Source: Mobilitalea sp. (GTDB lineage: Bacteria > Bacillota_A > Clostridia > Lachnospirales > Lachnospiraceae). Taken from it: a stretch of DNA of 64,000 bases. Both the position numbers and the translations under genes were made by a program. The stretch spans positions 7,996 through 71,995 of the forward strand of contig JARKQP010000271.1 in NCBI GenBank assembly GCA_029974875.1. Reading direction: 5' to 3'. The notes under the pieces are model-generated. The model was not told the origin of the DNA and made no database searches. It saw nothing but the letters and a program-made list of their open reading frames with translations. Positions 46,356 through 55,727 of this stretch are shown one piece after another. Position 1 is the stretch's first letter. Every line of letters begins with the position of its first letter.

Positions 46356-46841
46356 TTATGCCTGCTTCTCTGCGATCTGGTTAAGCACACGGGCAAGGTT
46401 TGTAATTGGTGACTGTAAGCTTCCAAGTAACTTGGAAATAAGAACTTCCCTGGAAGGAATTGTTGCGATAACCTGTATTCCCTTTGCATCATAGTAAGTT
46501 CCTTCAACAACACCTGCTTTGAATTCTAAATTAGGCATTGTCTTTGCACATTCAGCTAAGACTCTGGCGGGAGCAGTTGCATCCTCCAGGCCAAAAGCGA
46601 TAGCGGAAGGTCCGTTTAAATCATTTGCCAATGATTCAAATTCTGTTCCCTTGAATGCAAAGTTAAGCATTGTGTTCTTGTATACCTTGTATACTACACC
46701 AGCTTCTCTTAACTTTTTACGAAGCTCAGTATCCTGAGCAACAGTTAATCCGCGGTAGTCAACTAAAACAGCAGCTTTTGCGTCTGTAACGTAGCCTTTG
46801 ATTTCCTCTACGATCGGTTGTTTTAATTCAACTTTTGCCAT
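46356..46841 (-). CDS. rplJ: 50S ribosomal protein L10
   Basis: L10 is the base of the stalk and binds the L7/L12 dimers through its C-terminal helix. The 161-residue protein has AAVLVDYRGLTVAQDTELRK, VYKNTMLNFAFKGT and the family C-terminus LLGSLQSPITNLARVLNQIAEK. AAGGAGGTG precedes the ATG. Controlled by the L10 leader and promoter upstream. Confidence 0.98.
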   Translation of the reverse strand: MAKVELKQPIVEEIKGYVTDAKAAVLVDYRGLTVAQDTELRKKLREAGVVYKVYKNTMLNFAFKGTEFESLANDLNGPSAIAFGLEDATAPARVLAECAKTMPNLEFKAGVVEGTYYDAKGIQVIATIPSREVLISKLLGSLQSPITNLARVLNQIAEKQA

Positions 46842-46935
46842 CTACGTACACCTCCTTATATCTTTATAGACTGACGTGTCACCGGCAATCTTTCTATCTT
46901 GTATCCGGTAACCGGACTATGGTTCTGTAAGATAC

Positions 46936-47064
46936 AAAAAAAGCCTCATCCTGCCAAAGCATGGAGAGGTCAATAAAATCAATTCAGATTAAATTAACTT
47001 TCCTCGGTAGGCGGCTTCACCTTACGCCCTAGGGCACCTACTGTCTTCGGCAGTTTTATTCACA
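46936..47064 (-). promoter_or_regulatory. Ribosomal protein L10 leader (autoregulatory)
   Basis: The RNA upstream of rplJ folds in the known L10-leader manner: a kink-turn-like first region (GCCGAAGACAGTAGGTGCC and GTAAGGTGAAGCCGCCTACC), then a terminator-like stem GACCTCTCCATGC / GGATGAGGC followed by seven T (ending at 46936). Free L10(L12)4 is known to bind such leaders and lower expression of rplJL. Confidence 0.85.
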
Positions 47065-47070
47065 AGTGGC

Positions 47071-47100
47071 ATTATACCATGATATAGATGGACATGTCAA
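47071..47100 (-). promoter_or_regulatory. Sigma-A promoter of rplJL
   Basis: Perfect TTGACA (47095-47100) and TATAAT (47071-47076) with an 18-base spacer. Starts the L10 leader near 47064. Confidence 0.88.
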
Positions 47101-47129
47101 CTGTTTTCTCTTATGAATTTAGATTATCC

Positions 47130-47155
47130 AAGTGAACCGGCAAGCCGGTCCACTT
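47130..47155 (-). terminator. GC-rich hairpin after rplA
   Basis: AAGTGaACCGGC (47130-47141) pairs with GCCGGTcCACTT (47144-47155) shortly after the rplA stop. No U-run follows; it may slow or stabilise the transcript end. Confidence 0.5.
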
Positions 47156-47167
47156 GTTATAATTATA

Positions 47168-47860
47168 TTAGCTTAACTTAGCTGTATTGAGCTTTACGCC
47201 AGGACCCATAGTGGAGGCCAGGGTAACGCTTCTTAAATACTGACCCTTTGCTGCGGATGGCTTAGCCTTTACAACAGCGCCGATTAAGGTCTGGAAGTTA
47301 TCCTTTAACATTTCCTCAGTAAAGGAAGCCTTGCCAAGGGGAACGTGGATAATGTTTGTCTTGTCCAATCTGTATTCGATCTTACCAGCCTTGATATCAG
47401 CAATAGCCTTCGTAACATCCATAGTTACAGTACCAGCCTTAGGGTTTGGCATTAAGCCCTTAGGACCGAGCACACGGCCTAAACGGCCAACAACACCCAT
47501 CATATCCGGTGTAGCTACTACTACGTCGAATTCGAACCAGTTTTCATTCTGGATCTTAGGGATTAACTCATCTGCACCAACGAAATCTGCACCGGCTGCC
47601 AAAGCTTCATTTGCCTTGTCGCCCTTTGCAAATACGAGTACCCGTGCAGTCTTACCGGTTCCGTGAGGTAATACTACCGCACCACGGACCTGCTGGTCTG
47701 CATGACGTCCATCAACACCAAGTCTGATGTGCGCTTCGATGGTCTCATCAAATTTTGCTACCGCTGTCTTTTTTACTAAGCTTATAGCTTCTGCTGCATC
47801 ATATTGGGCGGTCTTATCAACCGTCTTTGCAACATCTGTATATTTCTTTCCTCTTTTCAT
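47168..47860 (-). CDS. rplA: 50S ribosomal protein L1
   Basis: L1 forms the mobile stalk at the E site and, in many bacteria, represses the L11-L1 operon. The 230-residue protein starts [15 protein letters not shown] and has [31 protein letters not shown] sequence, the [21 protein letters not shown] loop and the final [17 protein letters not shown] precedes the ATG. Confidence 0.97.
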   Translation of the reverse strand: MKRGKKYTDVAKTVDKTAQYDAAEAISLVKKTAVAKFDETIEAHIRLGVDGRHADQQVRGAVVLPHGTGKTARVLVFAKGDKANEALAAGADFVGADELIPKIQNENWFEFDVVVATPDMMGVVGRLGRVLGPKGLMPNPKAGTVTMDVTKAIADIKAGKIEYRLDKTNIIHVPLGKASFTEEMLKDNFQTLIGAVVKAKPSAAKGQYLRSVTLASTMGPGVKLNTAKLS

Positions 47861-48083
47861 TCTATAAACCTCCTAGTGGTTTTACCGGGAGAAAACGAAA
47901 TGTCATTGAATTCCATTCTCTAAAATCATAGAATTTCGTCAGCAGATACAATAGCTGTATTTGCCTGCCAAATGTAATTTTCCATCTGGCATTCCCTCCC
48001 ACGTTATTAGATTCTAAATCGCACGATATCTTTCAACCATGCTGTTTCATTCAAATTAACGGACATTTGACTGCAAGGTCACA
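47861..48083 (-). promoter_or_regulatory. rplK-rplA intercistronic region with shared L11/L1 motif
   Basis: A 222-base gap. It carries ACGTGGGAGGGAA on the minus strand (47992-48004), exactly repeated 40 nt before rplK (48549-48561). A repeated motif in both leaders suggests a binding site for L1 or L11, but no structural match was proven. Confidence 0.4.
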
Positions 48084-48509
48084 CTATTCAGCTATAGTAA
48101 CTCCCATGCTTCTTGCAGTACCTGCAACCATGCTCATAGCCGCTTCAACACTTGCTGCGTTTAAGTCAGGCATCTTTAATTCTGCGATTTTTCTTAGCTG
48201 TGCCTGAGTAAGCTTAGCAACCTTTGTCTTGTTTGGTACAGCAGAACCGGACTTCAGGTTAAGTTCTTTTTTGATCAAAACTGCTGCCGGAGGAGTCTTT
48301 GTTACGAAGCTGAAGCTTCTGTCTGCGTATACGGTAATAACTACTGGTGTAATAATTCCGTCTTGATCTGCTGTTCTTGCGTTAAATTCCTTTGTAAACT
48401 GAACGATGTTTACGCCATGTTGTCCAAGTGCAGGTCCTACCGGGGGAGCCGGAGTAGCCTTACCAGCTGGGATCTGTAATTTAATATAACCTGTTACTTT
48501 TTTTGCCAT
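48084..48509 (-). CDS. rplK: 50S ribosomal protein L11
   Basis: L11 binds the GTPase-associated centre of 23S rRNA. The 141-residue protein has [39 protein letters not shown] start, the proline-rich loop, and the late [26 protein letters not shown] lies upstream. First gene of the rplK-rplA pair. Confidence 0.98.
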   Translation of the reverse strand: MAKKVTGYIKLQIPAGKATPAPPVGPALGQHGVNIVQFTKEFNARTADQDGIITPVVITVYADRSFSFVTKTPPAAVLIKKELNLKSGSAVPNKTKVAKLTQAQLRKIAELKMPDLNAASVEAAMSMVAGTARSMGVTIAE

Positions 48510-48682
48510 GATAGCATACCTCCTGATAAATGTGGTGTTTGCGGGAATTTCCCTCCCACGTAACTAACCGTAAGTTACATACTTTTTCCATTGCATGCAC
48601 GGTGTCCTATACAAGATAATCTGATGATCCGCAGGATGAAGCCGTATACCGGTCCATTCGCTGTGAATTACCCTGCCTCGCA

Positions 48683-49204
48683 TTAATTGCGAACCTTGAT
48701 TTCGCTAAAACCGATCTCAACCGGCGTTTCACGTCCGAACATATCCACGCTAATTGTAACGATTTGCTTGTGTAAGTTGATTTGTCTGATAACACCGGTA
48801 GTATTCTCCCAAACTCCTGAGATAACCGTAACGGTATCACCAATTTCAAAACCAACAGAGACTTCATCATTTTTGATTCCCATGCTGTGCATCTCTGCAT
48901 CAGTCAACGGAACCGGCTGTTTGGAATCGGGACCGACAAAGCCTGTTACCCCTCTGGTATTACGGACCACATACCATACGTCATCATTCATAACCATATG
49001 GAGCAGCACATAACCTGGGAACATCTTCTTCTGTACCCGCTTCTTAACGCCGTTTTTCACTTCAATGACGTCCTGCATCGGAACAGACACTTCTAAGATC
49101 TGGTCTTGGAGCTTTCTGTTTTCGATTGTCTTTTCGATGTTCGCTTTTACTTTGTTCTCATACCCAGAATAGGTGTGAACAACGTACCAATTTGCTTCTG
49201 ACAT
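48683..49204 (-). CDS. nusG: Transcription elongation/antitermination factor NusG
   Basis: NusG binds RNA polymerase and links it to Rho or ribosomes. The 173-residue protein has the NGN domain (WYVVHTYSGYENKVKANIE, FPGYVLLHMVMNDDVWYVVR, NTRGVTGFVG) and a C-terminal KOW domain (GDTVTVISGVWENTTGVI). GGGTGAGGAT precedes the ATG. Follows secE by 15 bases. Confidence 0.98.
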   Translation of the reverse strand: MSEANWYVVHTYSGYENKVKANIEKTIENRKLQDQILEVSVPMQDVIEVKNGVKKRVQKKMFPGYVLLHMVMNDDVWYVVRNTRGVTGFVGPDSKQPVPLTDAEMHSMGIKNDEVSVGFEIGDTVTVISGVWENTTGVIRQINLHKQIVTISVDMFGRETPVEIGFSEIKVRN

Positions 49205-49219
49205 ATCCTCACCCTTATC

Positions 49220-49438
49220 CTATAATAAGAATCCTAAACCGAGTTCGATTGCATAGTCCAGCACGTAAATAATTATTCCCAAAACAATGGTAACTGATAA
49301 TACAGCAATTGCCTGTTTTCCAAGGTACTCCTTATCCGGCCAGATAATCTTCTTGAACTCAGACTTAATTCCCTTGAACCAGCTTTTCTTCGGAGCTTTT
49401 TCTGTTGTAGCATTAGTCGTATTAGTCGTTTCGCCCAT
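49220..49438 (-). CDS. secE: Preprotein translocase subunit SecE
   Basis: Small SecYEG subunit that clamps SecY. The 72-residue product has the amphipathic helix SWFKGIKSEFKKIIWPDKEYLGKQ-type motif and one membrane segment AIAVLSVTIVLGIIIYVLDYAI. The ATG at 49438 is 10 nt from AAAGGA; a TTG three codons upstream is too close to it. Standard rpmG-secE-nusG order. Confidence 0.95.
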   Translation of the reverse strand: MGETTNTTNATTEKAPKKSWFKGIKSEFKKIIWPDKEYLGKQAIAVLSVTIVLGIIIYVLDYAIELGLGFLL

Positions 49439-49462
49439 GTCTTCCAATTCCTTTCTGGATAA

Positions 49463-49612
49463 TTACTTCGTTTCTTTGTGCAATGTGTGGGATCTGCAGA
49501 ACTTACAATACTTCTTTGTTTCCATCCTGTCTGGATGTGTCTTTTTTTCTTTTGTCATGTTGTAATTGCGTTGCTTGCAATCAGTACATGCCAGTGTGAT
49601 TTTTACGCGCAC
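49463..49612 (-). CDS. rpmG: 50S ribosomal protein L33
   Basis: L33 is a small large-subunit protein, here of the zinc-binding type with two CxxC pairs (CTDC and CKFC). The 49-residue sequence [17 protein letters not shown] to [13 protein letters not shown] is the family standard. The start is a GTG at 49612, 8 nt after GGAGG; the longer frame adds an unrelated N-terminus. Confidence 0.95.
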   Translation of the reverse strand: MRVKITLACTDCKQRNYNMTKEKKTHPDRMETKKYCKFCRSHTLHKETK

Positions 49613-49750
49613 AATATCCACCTCCGATTTCTTTGTTGCGCAGGATCGCATTAATTGCTGCCGGCTTTTCTTTCATAGGAAGCTCCCAAGGAGATTCTTA
49701 TTATTCCCGTTTTTTAGGCATAAAAAAAAAGCCTCTTTTCTCGCTTCCTT

Positions 49751-49779
49751 AATATAACATAGACATGTAAATACGTCAA
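49751..49779 (-). promoter_or_regulatory. Sigma-A promoter of rpmG-secE-nusG
   Basis: TTGACG (49774-49779), 17-base spacer, TATATT (49751-49756) on the minus strand. Transcript starts near 49744. Confidence 0.82.
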
Positions 49780-49785
49780 TATATT

Positions 49786-49829
49786 TTTTTATTATATGCC
49801 AGTTACTATTTTTATTATATGCCAGTTAC
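49786..49829. repeat. Two copies of a 21-base direct repeat
   Basis: TTTTTATTATATGCCAGTTAC occurs as 49786-49806 and 49809-49829, between the ribosomal promoter and the subtilase gene end. No function evident. Confidence 0.8.
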
Positions 49830-49855
49830 AGTTCAGCTTGGGGCTGAACTGTAAC
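49825..49855 (-). terminator. Hairpin after the subtilase gene
   Basis: Perfect 13-base arms GTTACAGTTCAGC (49825-49837) and GCTGAACTGTAAC (49843-49855) directly after the subtilase stop. No strong U-run, so it is an RNA end-protection or weak termination element. Confidence 0.6.
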
Positions 49856-49857
49856 AT

Positions 49858-51876
49858 TTAGGCTGTATTATTAACTGTGATTAAGCATTTTACTATAAGT
49901 CCGCTGGAGGTTCTGGCTGTAATGTAGGTCTTCCCGGCTTTTAAAGCCGTTACCGTCCCGCCCGGTGATACTGTGGCGACCTTTTTATTAGAGCTGACAT
50001 AGGTTATCGCGTCGGTGCTGCCAGTTGGTTTTACCTCCGGCCGCAGGGTAACTGTATCACCCGGCCCCAGGATCCTGCTCTTATACTTCAGCTTCACATC
50101 GGTTGCCTTTACCGTCTTGATTACTACCTTCTTTAAGGCCATATTGCCCCGGTTGTCTACCGCAAAAATTGTATATATCCCATCTTTTTTTACTGTAAAT
50201 TTACCATTCCCTCCGGAAATTCCGAGTACCTTGCCTGCATCAGCCGGGAGAAAGTCCTCCACAGTCCGGGTGCCTTCCATGAATTCCACCCGTTTAAGGC
50301 CGCTTTGGCTGTCGCTGGCTGCTACCGTGACCGTTCTTGTTTTATAGTCAGCTGCTACCGTAAACCTTGCGGAAAGCTTGGGCTTTGTGGTATCCTCCGC
50401 CACCTCGTATACCTGGACCATCTCATTTCCCGCATAGTCAGCTGCATAAAAGGTGTAGGCTCCGGCTTTTGCAAAATCCACTTGATTATTCACAACCGTA
50501 GTTCCCGCCGCACCTCTTCTAAAATCCTCGGGCTCTTTCTTACCGATCATCCATTTTATAACGCGAAGCCCTGAAGGGCCTTCATCGGCCGCATCAAGTG
50601 ACACCGTTATTTCACCTGCATTGTATCCGGTCCAAAGGGATAGGGCCGGCGGCTGGGTATCCTGGAGCAGGCTGCCTGCCTTTACTATTGCTTTATAAGC
50701 ACTTGGGATTCCTCCGTACCTTGTAACCTCTTTCAGTCCTTCGATTCCCTTAAGGTTGTTGATAATGAGCTCCTTCACCTCGGAGGCGTACAGATTGTCA
50801 TCTGCGCTGTACAATAAAGCTGCTACCGCTGAAACCTGGGGCGCTGCCATGGAGGACCCGCTTGCCGTGCCGTAGCTTCCGACAACCGTACTGAAAATAT
50901 CCTGTCCCGGAGCTGCAATATCCACTGAATACTTACCAAAATTCGAATATCCGGTCAGATCCCCGTCACCATCGATAAAGGTTGCCGAGATTAAATTATC
51001 CAGCTCCAGACTGGCCGGATATAATGGGGTACTATCTATATCCACGCCGTTATTTCCTGCTGCTGCTACAAATAACATGTCAGATTCCCTGATTGCTGCT
51101 TCCAGCTCCGGATATACCTGGTTGGTACCCCAGCTTATATTACAGATATCCGCCCCCATCATGGTGGCATATTTAATTGCCTTTACCGCATCCGCCACAT
51201 CACCGGTACCATCTTTCCCACCGTTGATTTTTAAGGACATAATCTTTACATTTATATTAGAAGCTATTCCTGCAATTCCTATGTTATTATTCATCGCTGC
51301 AGCTATAACACCAGCCACATGGGTACCGTGGCTGTCATTGTCATTGGGGTCAGCCAGGTTTTTACGGTATAGGTCGGAATATACATAATGGCAGACCGTA
51401 TTATCGTTGTTGTAAAAATCCCAGCCATAGATATCATCGACATATCCGTTGTTATCGTTGTCTATGTTATCCCCCGGTATTTCACCCCCGTTGATCCACA
51501 TATGGTCTGCAAGCTCCGGGTGCTGGTAATCTACGCCCGTATCGATAACCGCTACGATTACTTCCCTTCCATCTTGCCGCAGACCCGTCCTCGCCATTTC
51601 CTCCCAGGCCTCTGCCACGTCCATATCAATGTCCTGCGTAGCTTCTATTTCCTGTACAGACAGCTGCACCAGCTTCGTATATTTTCCCGGATTATCAATG
51701 TACCATTGGGTGTCAGAATATTGGTCATTACTGAAGCCATAGCTTGATAATTTACTGCTCTTTTGTGCGTATACTGCTTCTGCCTCCGATGAAAAGCCGA
51801 AAAATACCACTGCCGCTGCCACCACGAGAAGCCGTACCACCATATGCAATTGCCGTAAATTCTTCTTTCTTTTCAT
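49858..51876 (-). CDS. Secreted subtilisin-like serine protease (S8) with Ig-like C-terminal domain
   Basis: The 672-residue protein has a signal peptide (about residues 1-36), and a peptidase S8 domain with catalytic Asp112 (VIDTGVDYQHP), His183 (DSHGTHVAG), oxyanion Asn275 (AAGNNG) and Ser342 (GSSMAAP). Asp-rich loops such as DNIDNDNNGYVDD should bind calcium. Two Ig-like segments and a final Big_2-type domain (LRPEVKPTGS to TVTALKAGKTYITA, about residues 590-668) may bind the cell wall or surface polymers. GGAGG lies upstream. It probably digests extracellular proteins. Confidence 0.92.
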   Translation of the reverse strand: MKRKKNLRQLHMVVRLLVVAAAVVFFGFSSEAEAVYAQKSSKLSSYGFSNDQYSDTQWYIDNPGKYTKLVQLSVQEIEATQDIDMDVAEAWEEMARTGLRQDGREVIVAVIDTGVDYQHPELADHMWINGGEIPGDNIDNDNNGYVDDIYGWDFYNNDNTVCHYVYSDLYRKNLADPNDNDSHGTHVAGVIAAAMNNNIGIAGIASNINVKIMSLKINGGKDGTGDVADAVKAIKYATMMGADICNISWGTNQVYPELEAAIRESDMLFVAAAGNNGVDIDSTPLYPASLELDNLISATFIDGDGDLTGYSNFGKYSVDIAAPGQDIFSTVVGSYGTASGSSMAAPQVSAVAALLYSADDNLYASEVKELIINNLKGIEGLKEVTRYGGIPSAYKAIVKAGSLLQDTQPPALSLWTGYNAGEITVSLDAADEGPSGLRVIKWMIGKKEPEDFRRGAAGTTVVNNQVDFAKAGAYTFYAADYAGNEMVQVYEVAEDTTKPKLSARFTVAADYKTRTVTVAASDSQSGLKRVEFMEGTRTVEDFLPADAGKVLGISGGNGKFTVKKDGIYTIFAVDNRGNMALKKVVIKTVKATDVKLKYKSRILGPGDTVTLRPEVKPTGSTDAITYVSSNKKVATVSPGGTVTALKAGKTYITARTSSGLIVKCLITVNNTA

Positions 51877-52044
51877 CTTTTGAAACCTCCGCTATTACGC
51901 CATTTACTTTATGTAATTTATGGTAGCCTCCGGTGTTGGCAAATTTGTGGCAATAATATTACGAAATAAAAAAAATTTTATTACTGATCTATTACAAATA
52001 GCACAAACAACCCAAAATTTGGTGGTGCAATTTTTGTCAGAATA

Positions 52045-52053
52045 TGTTATAAT
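52045..52053 (+). promoter_or_regulatory. Extended -10 promoter of the AraC gene
   Basis: TGTTATAAT gives an extended -10 (TG at 52045-52046, TATAAT at 52048-52053). The -35 region is weak, as usual for extended -10 promoters. Transcript starts near 52060. Confidence 0.65.
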
Positions 52054-52111
52054 GAATCGTATCCATTTAAAGGATCTAGAGCGTCTACATTACAGACAAA
52101 TGGAGGTTGCT

Positions 52112-53383
52112 ATGATGAACCCACCGAATGACATTCAAAAGATTTCTTTAGAACAACGGGATTTCTGGGATAGCCTGCAGTCAGATATCCTCGCCTCGAG
52201 CCAGGGCATTACAGCGGAGCTTTTTCAGGCCTCCATTGAAAGAAATCTCATTTTTTCCCTGATTTTCCGCGGATCTTCCGTAATCGAGCTGTCTGGTTTC
52301 CAGAGGTTATTCCATTCAAAGGATTACGGTTATCTCATTCTTTTTGAATTGACTGAGCCAAAGAAAACGGGTATTGGAAATTTTATGATTAACGAATTTG
52401 AGCTGCATTATTTTATAAAGGAGCATTTGCAGGACTATAACTGCAGTCTTGGGCCACTTTCGAATAACCGGATCGCGGTCCTGGTCGGCTTGGACGCCCC
52501 CATGCCCGAGGATGCCCATAGGGAGCATAGCCTGGAGCTTTGCCATGGGTTGATCCCCTTAACCGAAGCCCATTTTCACGCAAAGGTTACGGCGGGGGTC
52601 GGCAGCATCTACCACCTGCCTTCCGTCCATTCTTCTTTTAGCACTGCTCTTGCCTGCATACCCTACAGCGGCTCTGACTCTGTCATTTTTTATTCCGATC
52701 TAAGAAACTACAACTCAGACATCCAATTCGATTATCCAGTTACGCAAAAGCACTTGATGGAAGCCCTTAGGCTGCGTAAAACCCGGGCCTATGATTATTT
52801 CCGTATCTTAATCGACTATATCTGCCCCATGAATGACGTGATGAAACGCAATAAGATCCTGGAGCTCTTAGTCCTGGTAAACAATGCGATGGATACCTAC
52901 AGCCAGAGCAGTGCCAGATCCTTTGATTATATGGATATTTCCAGGAAGCTTATGACTTTTTCCGGGGAGCAGTTAATCGATTATGCTTACCAGACCTTTG
53001 TATTCCTAGCCAACTATACCAGGCCCCAGAACTCCATTGACTATACCAACCACATCGTGAAGGCTACCCGTGAGTACCTGGAAAGCCATTATTCGGATGA
53101 TATCTCCTTAGAGGCCATGGCTGAGCATGTAAATATCAGCCCCCAGTATTTTAGCAAGCTGATCAAGAAGACGACGGGCTTTAATTTCATCGACTGGCTC
53201 TCCATGCTGCGGGTTAAAAAGGCAAAGGAGCTGTTGACGAATTCTAACCTGACGGTAAAGGAAGTGTGCTTTATGGTGGGGTATAAGGATCCGAATTATT
53301 TCAGCAGGATATTTAAAAAAAGAATCGGCCTAACACCCAGCGAGTATGTTAAGGCCAATTCATTTCTCAACAATAAGAATTAA
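52112..53383 (+). CDS. AraC-family transcriptional regulator
   Basis: The 423-residue protein has a long N-terminal sensing region without known motif and a C-terminal AraC domain with two helix-turn-helix units: EAMAEHVNISPQYFSKLIKKTTG and VKEVCFMVGYKDPNYFSRIFKKRIGLTPSEY. The ATG at 52112 follows GGAGG; a much longer frame upstream would begin before the promoter. It is divergent from the subtilase gene and may control it; its 3' end overlaps the FliD-like gene by 17 bases. Confidence 0.88.
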   Translation: MMNPPNDIQKISLEQRDFWDSLQSDILASSQGITAELFQASIERNLIFSLIFRGSSVIELSGFQRLFHSKDYGYLILFELTEPKKTGIGNFMINEFELHYFIKEHLQDYNCSLGPLSNNRIAVLVGLDAPMPEDAHREHSLELCHGLIPLTEAHFHAKVTAGVGSIYHLPSVHSSFSTALACIPYSGSDSVIFYSDLRNYNSDIQFDYPVTQKHLMEALRLRKTRAYDYFRILIDYICPMNDVMKRNKILELLVLVNNAMDTYSQSSARSFDYMDISRKLMTFSGEQLIDYAYQTFVFLANYTRPQNSIDYTNHIVKATREYLESHYSDDISLEAMAEHVNISPQYFSKLIKKTTGFNFIDWLSMLRVKKAKELLTNSNLTVKEVCFMVGYKDPNYFSRIFKKRIGLTPSEYVKANSFLNNKN

Positions 53384-54644
53384 ATAACAATCCACTATAC
53401 ATGGAGGTTACATACGGATTACGAAATCCGGCTTTCCTGTTATCCGGATAGGTAACGATTGTTTTTTCTATGTATTCCAACGGGTTTATTGCAATCGCTT
53501 CTGCTCTGTCAAGGAGCCTTGCAATAAATCCGTTTTCCCTGGTGAACAGGCTTTCCATTCCTCCATCCCTGGCGGCCTGTGTCGCCAGCGGTTCTTCCAG
53601 GAAAAGAGTTCCGTCCTCTGCCGCCTTAAGTCCACAGGCAGAAAGCTCTTCCCCATATACCTCCTCCAGGACTTTCAGCTCCTGGATCAGCTTTGCCGCC
53701 TTATAATGCTCCTTGTTGTCCAGGATACGGTTCTTAGACAGCCGGATTAAGTCGTTGTAGGAATCTAACACCTCTCCCACCGCACCTAATATCCTTTCAC
53801 TATCGGGAACTATCCCCAGGGTAACGGACTGCCCGCTGCCGGAATGCAGGTTAATGCGCAGGATATTCTCCAAGGTAAAGGAATTCGTAGCCGTCTGTTT
53901 GTTGATGCCGTTCAATTCAAACCGGGCAAGCACCGGAGCCTGCTCCATCCGGTCCATAGCAAAATAATCCACGATGCCTCCCGGATAGCTATCCACATCC
54001 TCAAAAGAGAAGCCTTTCTCCCCAAACCTTCCTGACAGTTCAGAGGTAATCACAAGCCGGCTGTAATCCGTCTTGTTTCCCTGTTCTACTGAAGCATAGA
54101 TTCCAGGAACAGAACTGTTAAGAAAAGCCGCAAAGCTGTCCAGGGTTTCCTGGTTCTCTCTTCTTTCCTCATTTATATAGGTTAAGGGATAAGACTCATG
54201 ACCGATATTTGCTTTAAATTTATATTTTCCCTCCGGCAGCCCCCTGGAGGTCTGTGATAAATCCCTGCCTTTATTCACCTGTACCCCGGCCAGGGAATTC
54301 ACCTTAAGCTGGATCACCTGGGGTAAAGCAGCCGTATCCTCACTAAGGAGGCTTGCTGACAGCACCTCTTCGTCGCTGACAGTCACTGCTTTACTCTGAA
54401 AACCGGAAACCTCCGGATCTGACATGGCTTTAATTTTGGACTTCAGTGCCAGGGCACCCTCCTTGACGCCTATAGTATATATTTGGTTATCTTTCGACAG
54501 GTTAACCTTATAGAGGGGCGAACGCTTACTAAGGTCTATAATTCCATCATAGACCCTCCTCAGTTCATTTTTCCTACTAATAGGATATCTTGTGCTCCTT
54601 TTTACAGGTAAGCTCTCCAGCATATAGTTATAGGCCTGGATCAT
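53367..54644 (-). CDS. Orphan FliD-like protein (flagellar cap-related)
   Basis: The 425-residue protein has no signal peptide or membrane segment. A central/C-terminal stretch (NSFTLENILRINLHSG, then VGEVLDSYNDLIRLSKNR) and an earlier LNSSVPGIYASVEQG, SRLVITSELSGRFG run resemble FliD (hook-associated protein 2). No flagellar gene lies nearby. It might belong to a flagellar system elsewhere or serve as a surface protein exported by another route. The start at 54644 follows GGAAGGGGGA by about 7 nt. Family assignment is tentative. Confidence 0.6.
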   Translation of the reverse strand: MIQAYNYMLESLPVKRSTRYPISRKNELRRVYDGIIDLSKRSPLYKVNLSKDNQIYTIGVKEGALALKSKIKAMSDPEVSGFQSKAVTVSDEEVLSASLLSEDTAALPQVIQLKVNSLAGVQVNKGRDLSQTSRGLPEGKYKFKANIGHESYPLTYINEERRENQETLDSFAAFLNSSVPGIYASVEQGNKTDYSRLVITSELSGRFGEKGFSFEDVDSYPGGIVDYFAMDRMEQAPVLARFELNGINKQTATNSFTLENILRINLHSGSGQSVTLGIVPDSERILGAVGEVLDSYNDLIRLSKNRILDNKEHYKAAKLIQELKVLEEVYGEELSACGLKAAEDGTLFLEEPLATQAARDGGMESLFTRENGFIARLLDRAEAIAINPLEYIEKTIVTYPDNRKAGFRNPYVTSMYSGLLFNSYC

Positions 54645-54843
54645 GAAGGGTCCCCCTTCCATAAAATTATGCATCCCATCGTCCGTGATTCTTTATTCTG
54701 TCAGTTCTTCTTACAGCCTTCCCAGTCTATCTTAATTTCTTATTGGACTAATTTCTTTTCTTAATAATTGTCTTTACAGGACATACTTAATTCTATTTTA
54801 AAGGATGGACCACGAATATTCAAGCACAACTCCGGCTCCGGGC

Positions 54844-55716
54844 TTAGGACATTGGTTGGATTTTAATGACCTTGACCGGGCATACAGCTGCACATTTGCC
54901 GCAATTGGTACATTTGCTGTAGTCAATGAGAGCCAGGTTATTATCTACGTGGATGGCATCATCCCCGCAGGCCTTGACACAAAGCTTACAGCCGATACAG
55001 CCGGCGGTGCAGGCTGCCTTAACATCCTTTCCCTTCTCAGGTGAGCTACAGCCGACAAGGTGTCTCGCATGGTAGGGCACCATATCAATCAAGTGGTTCG
55101 GGCATTGGAGGGTACAGCTGCTGCAGCCGGTACATTTTTCCTTATCCACATAGGCAATGCCGTTCACGATATGGATTGCGTCAAAGGCACAGGCCCTGAC
55201 ACAGGAACCAAAGCCCATGCAGCCATAGCTGCATTTTTTATTTCCCTTACCGGGTACAAGGTCTACCTTATTGCAGTCAGGAACGCCGTAATATTCATAT
55301 TTTACCTCGGTTTTGTCACAGGTACCGACACATTTTACGAAGGCAACCTTTTTCTCCGCCTCTTCCAGGGCTATTCCCATGATTCCTGCTATGGTTGCAT
55401 GGGCTTCCCTGCTGGCAACGGGACAGGCATTTGCCGGTGCCCGGCCTTCAGCAATGGCATTCGCCAAACCGTCACAGCCCGGATATCCACAGCCGCCGCA
55501 ATTCGCTCCCGGCAGGTTCTCCCTTACCATAAGCTCCCTTTCATCCACCTTGACCTCGAAGGTCTTTGCCGCAAAGCCCAGGAATAATCCGATAAACAGT
55601 CCAACTCCCGCAACGATCGCCGTCGCTACAGCAATTCCACTGGCACTGACTGCTGCAACCGGACTGGCCAGATTAGCAAGGAAGCCATTCGCTGACATAA
55701 TCTCCAAAAACAACAT
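54844..55716 (-). CDS. rnfB: Rnf complex subunit RnfB
   Basis: RnfB receives electrons from reduced ferredoxin. The 290-residue protein has an N-terminal membrane helix, a four-cysteine cluster domain (ANCGGCGYPGCDGLA, then C78 in NACPVA), a further cysteine group (CVGTCDKTE...CNK...KCSYGCMGFGSC), and two ferredoxin-like cluster pairs (CTGCSSCTLQCP, CIGCKLCVKACG, CTNCGKCAAVCP). Longer than proteobacterial RnfB because of the extra clusters, as in clostridia. Last gene of rnfCDGEAB; AAGGAGG precedes the ATG. Confidence 0.96.
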   Translation of the reverse strand: MLFLEIMSANGFLANLASPVAAVSASGIAVATAIVAGVGLFIGLFLGFAAKTFEVKVDERELMVRENLPGANCGGCGYPGCDGLANAIAEGRAPANACPVASREAHATIAGIMGIALEEAEKKVAFVKCVGTCDKTEVKYEYYGVPDCNKVDLVPGKGNKKCSYGCMGFGSCVRACAFDAIHIVNGIAYVDKEKCTGCSSCTLQCPNHLIDMVPYHARHLVGCSSPEKGKDVKAACTAGCIGCKLCVKACGDDAIHVDNNLALIDYSKCTNCGKCAAVCPVKVIKIQPMS

Positions 55717-55727
55717 ATACTACCTCC

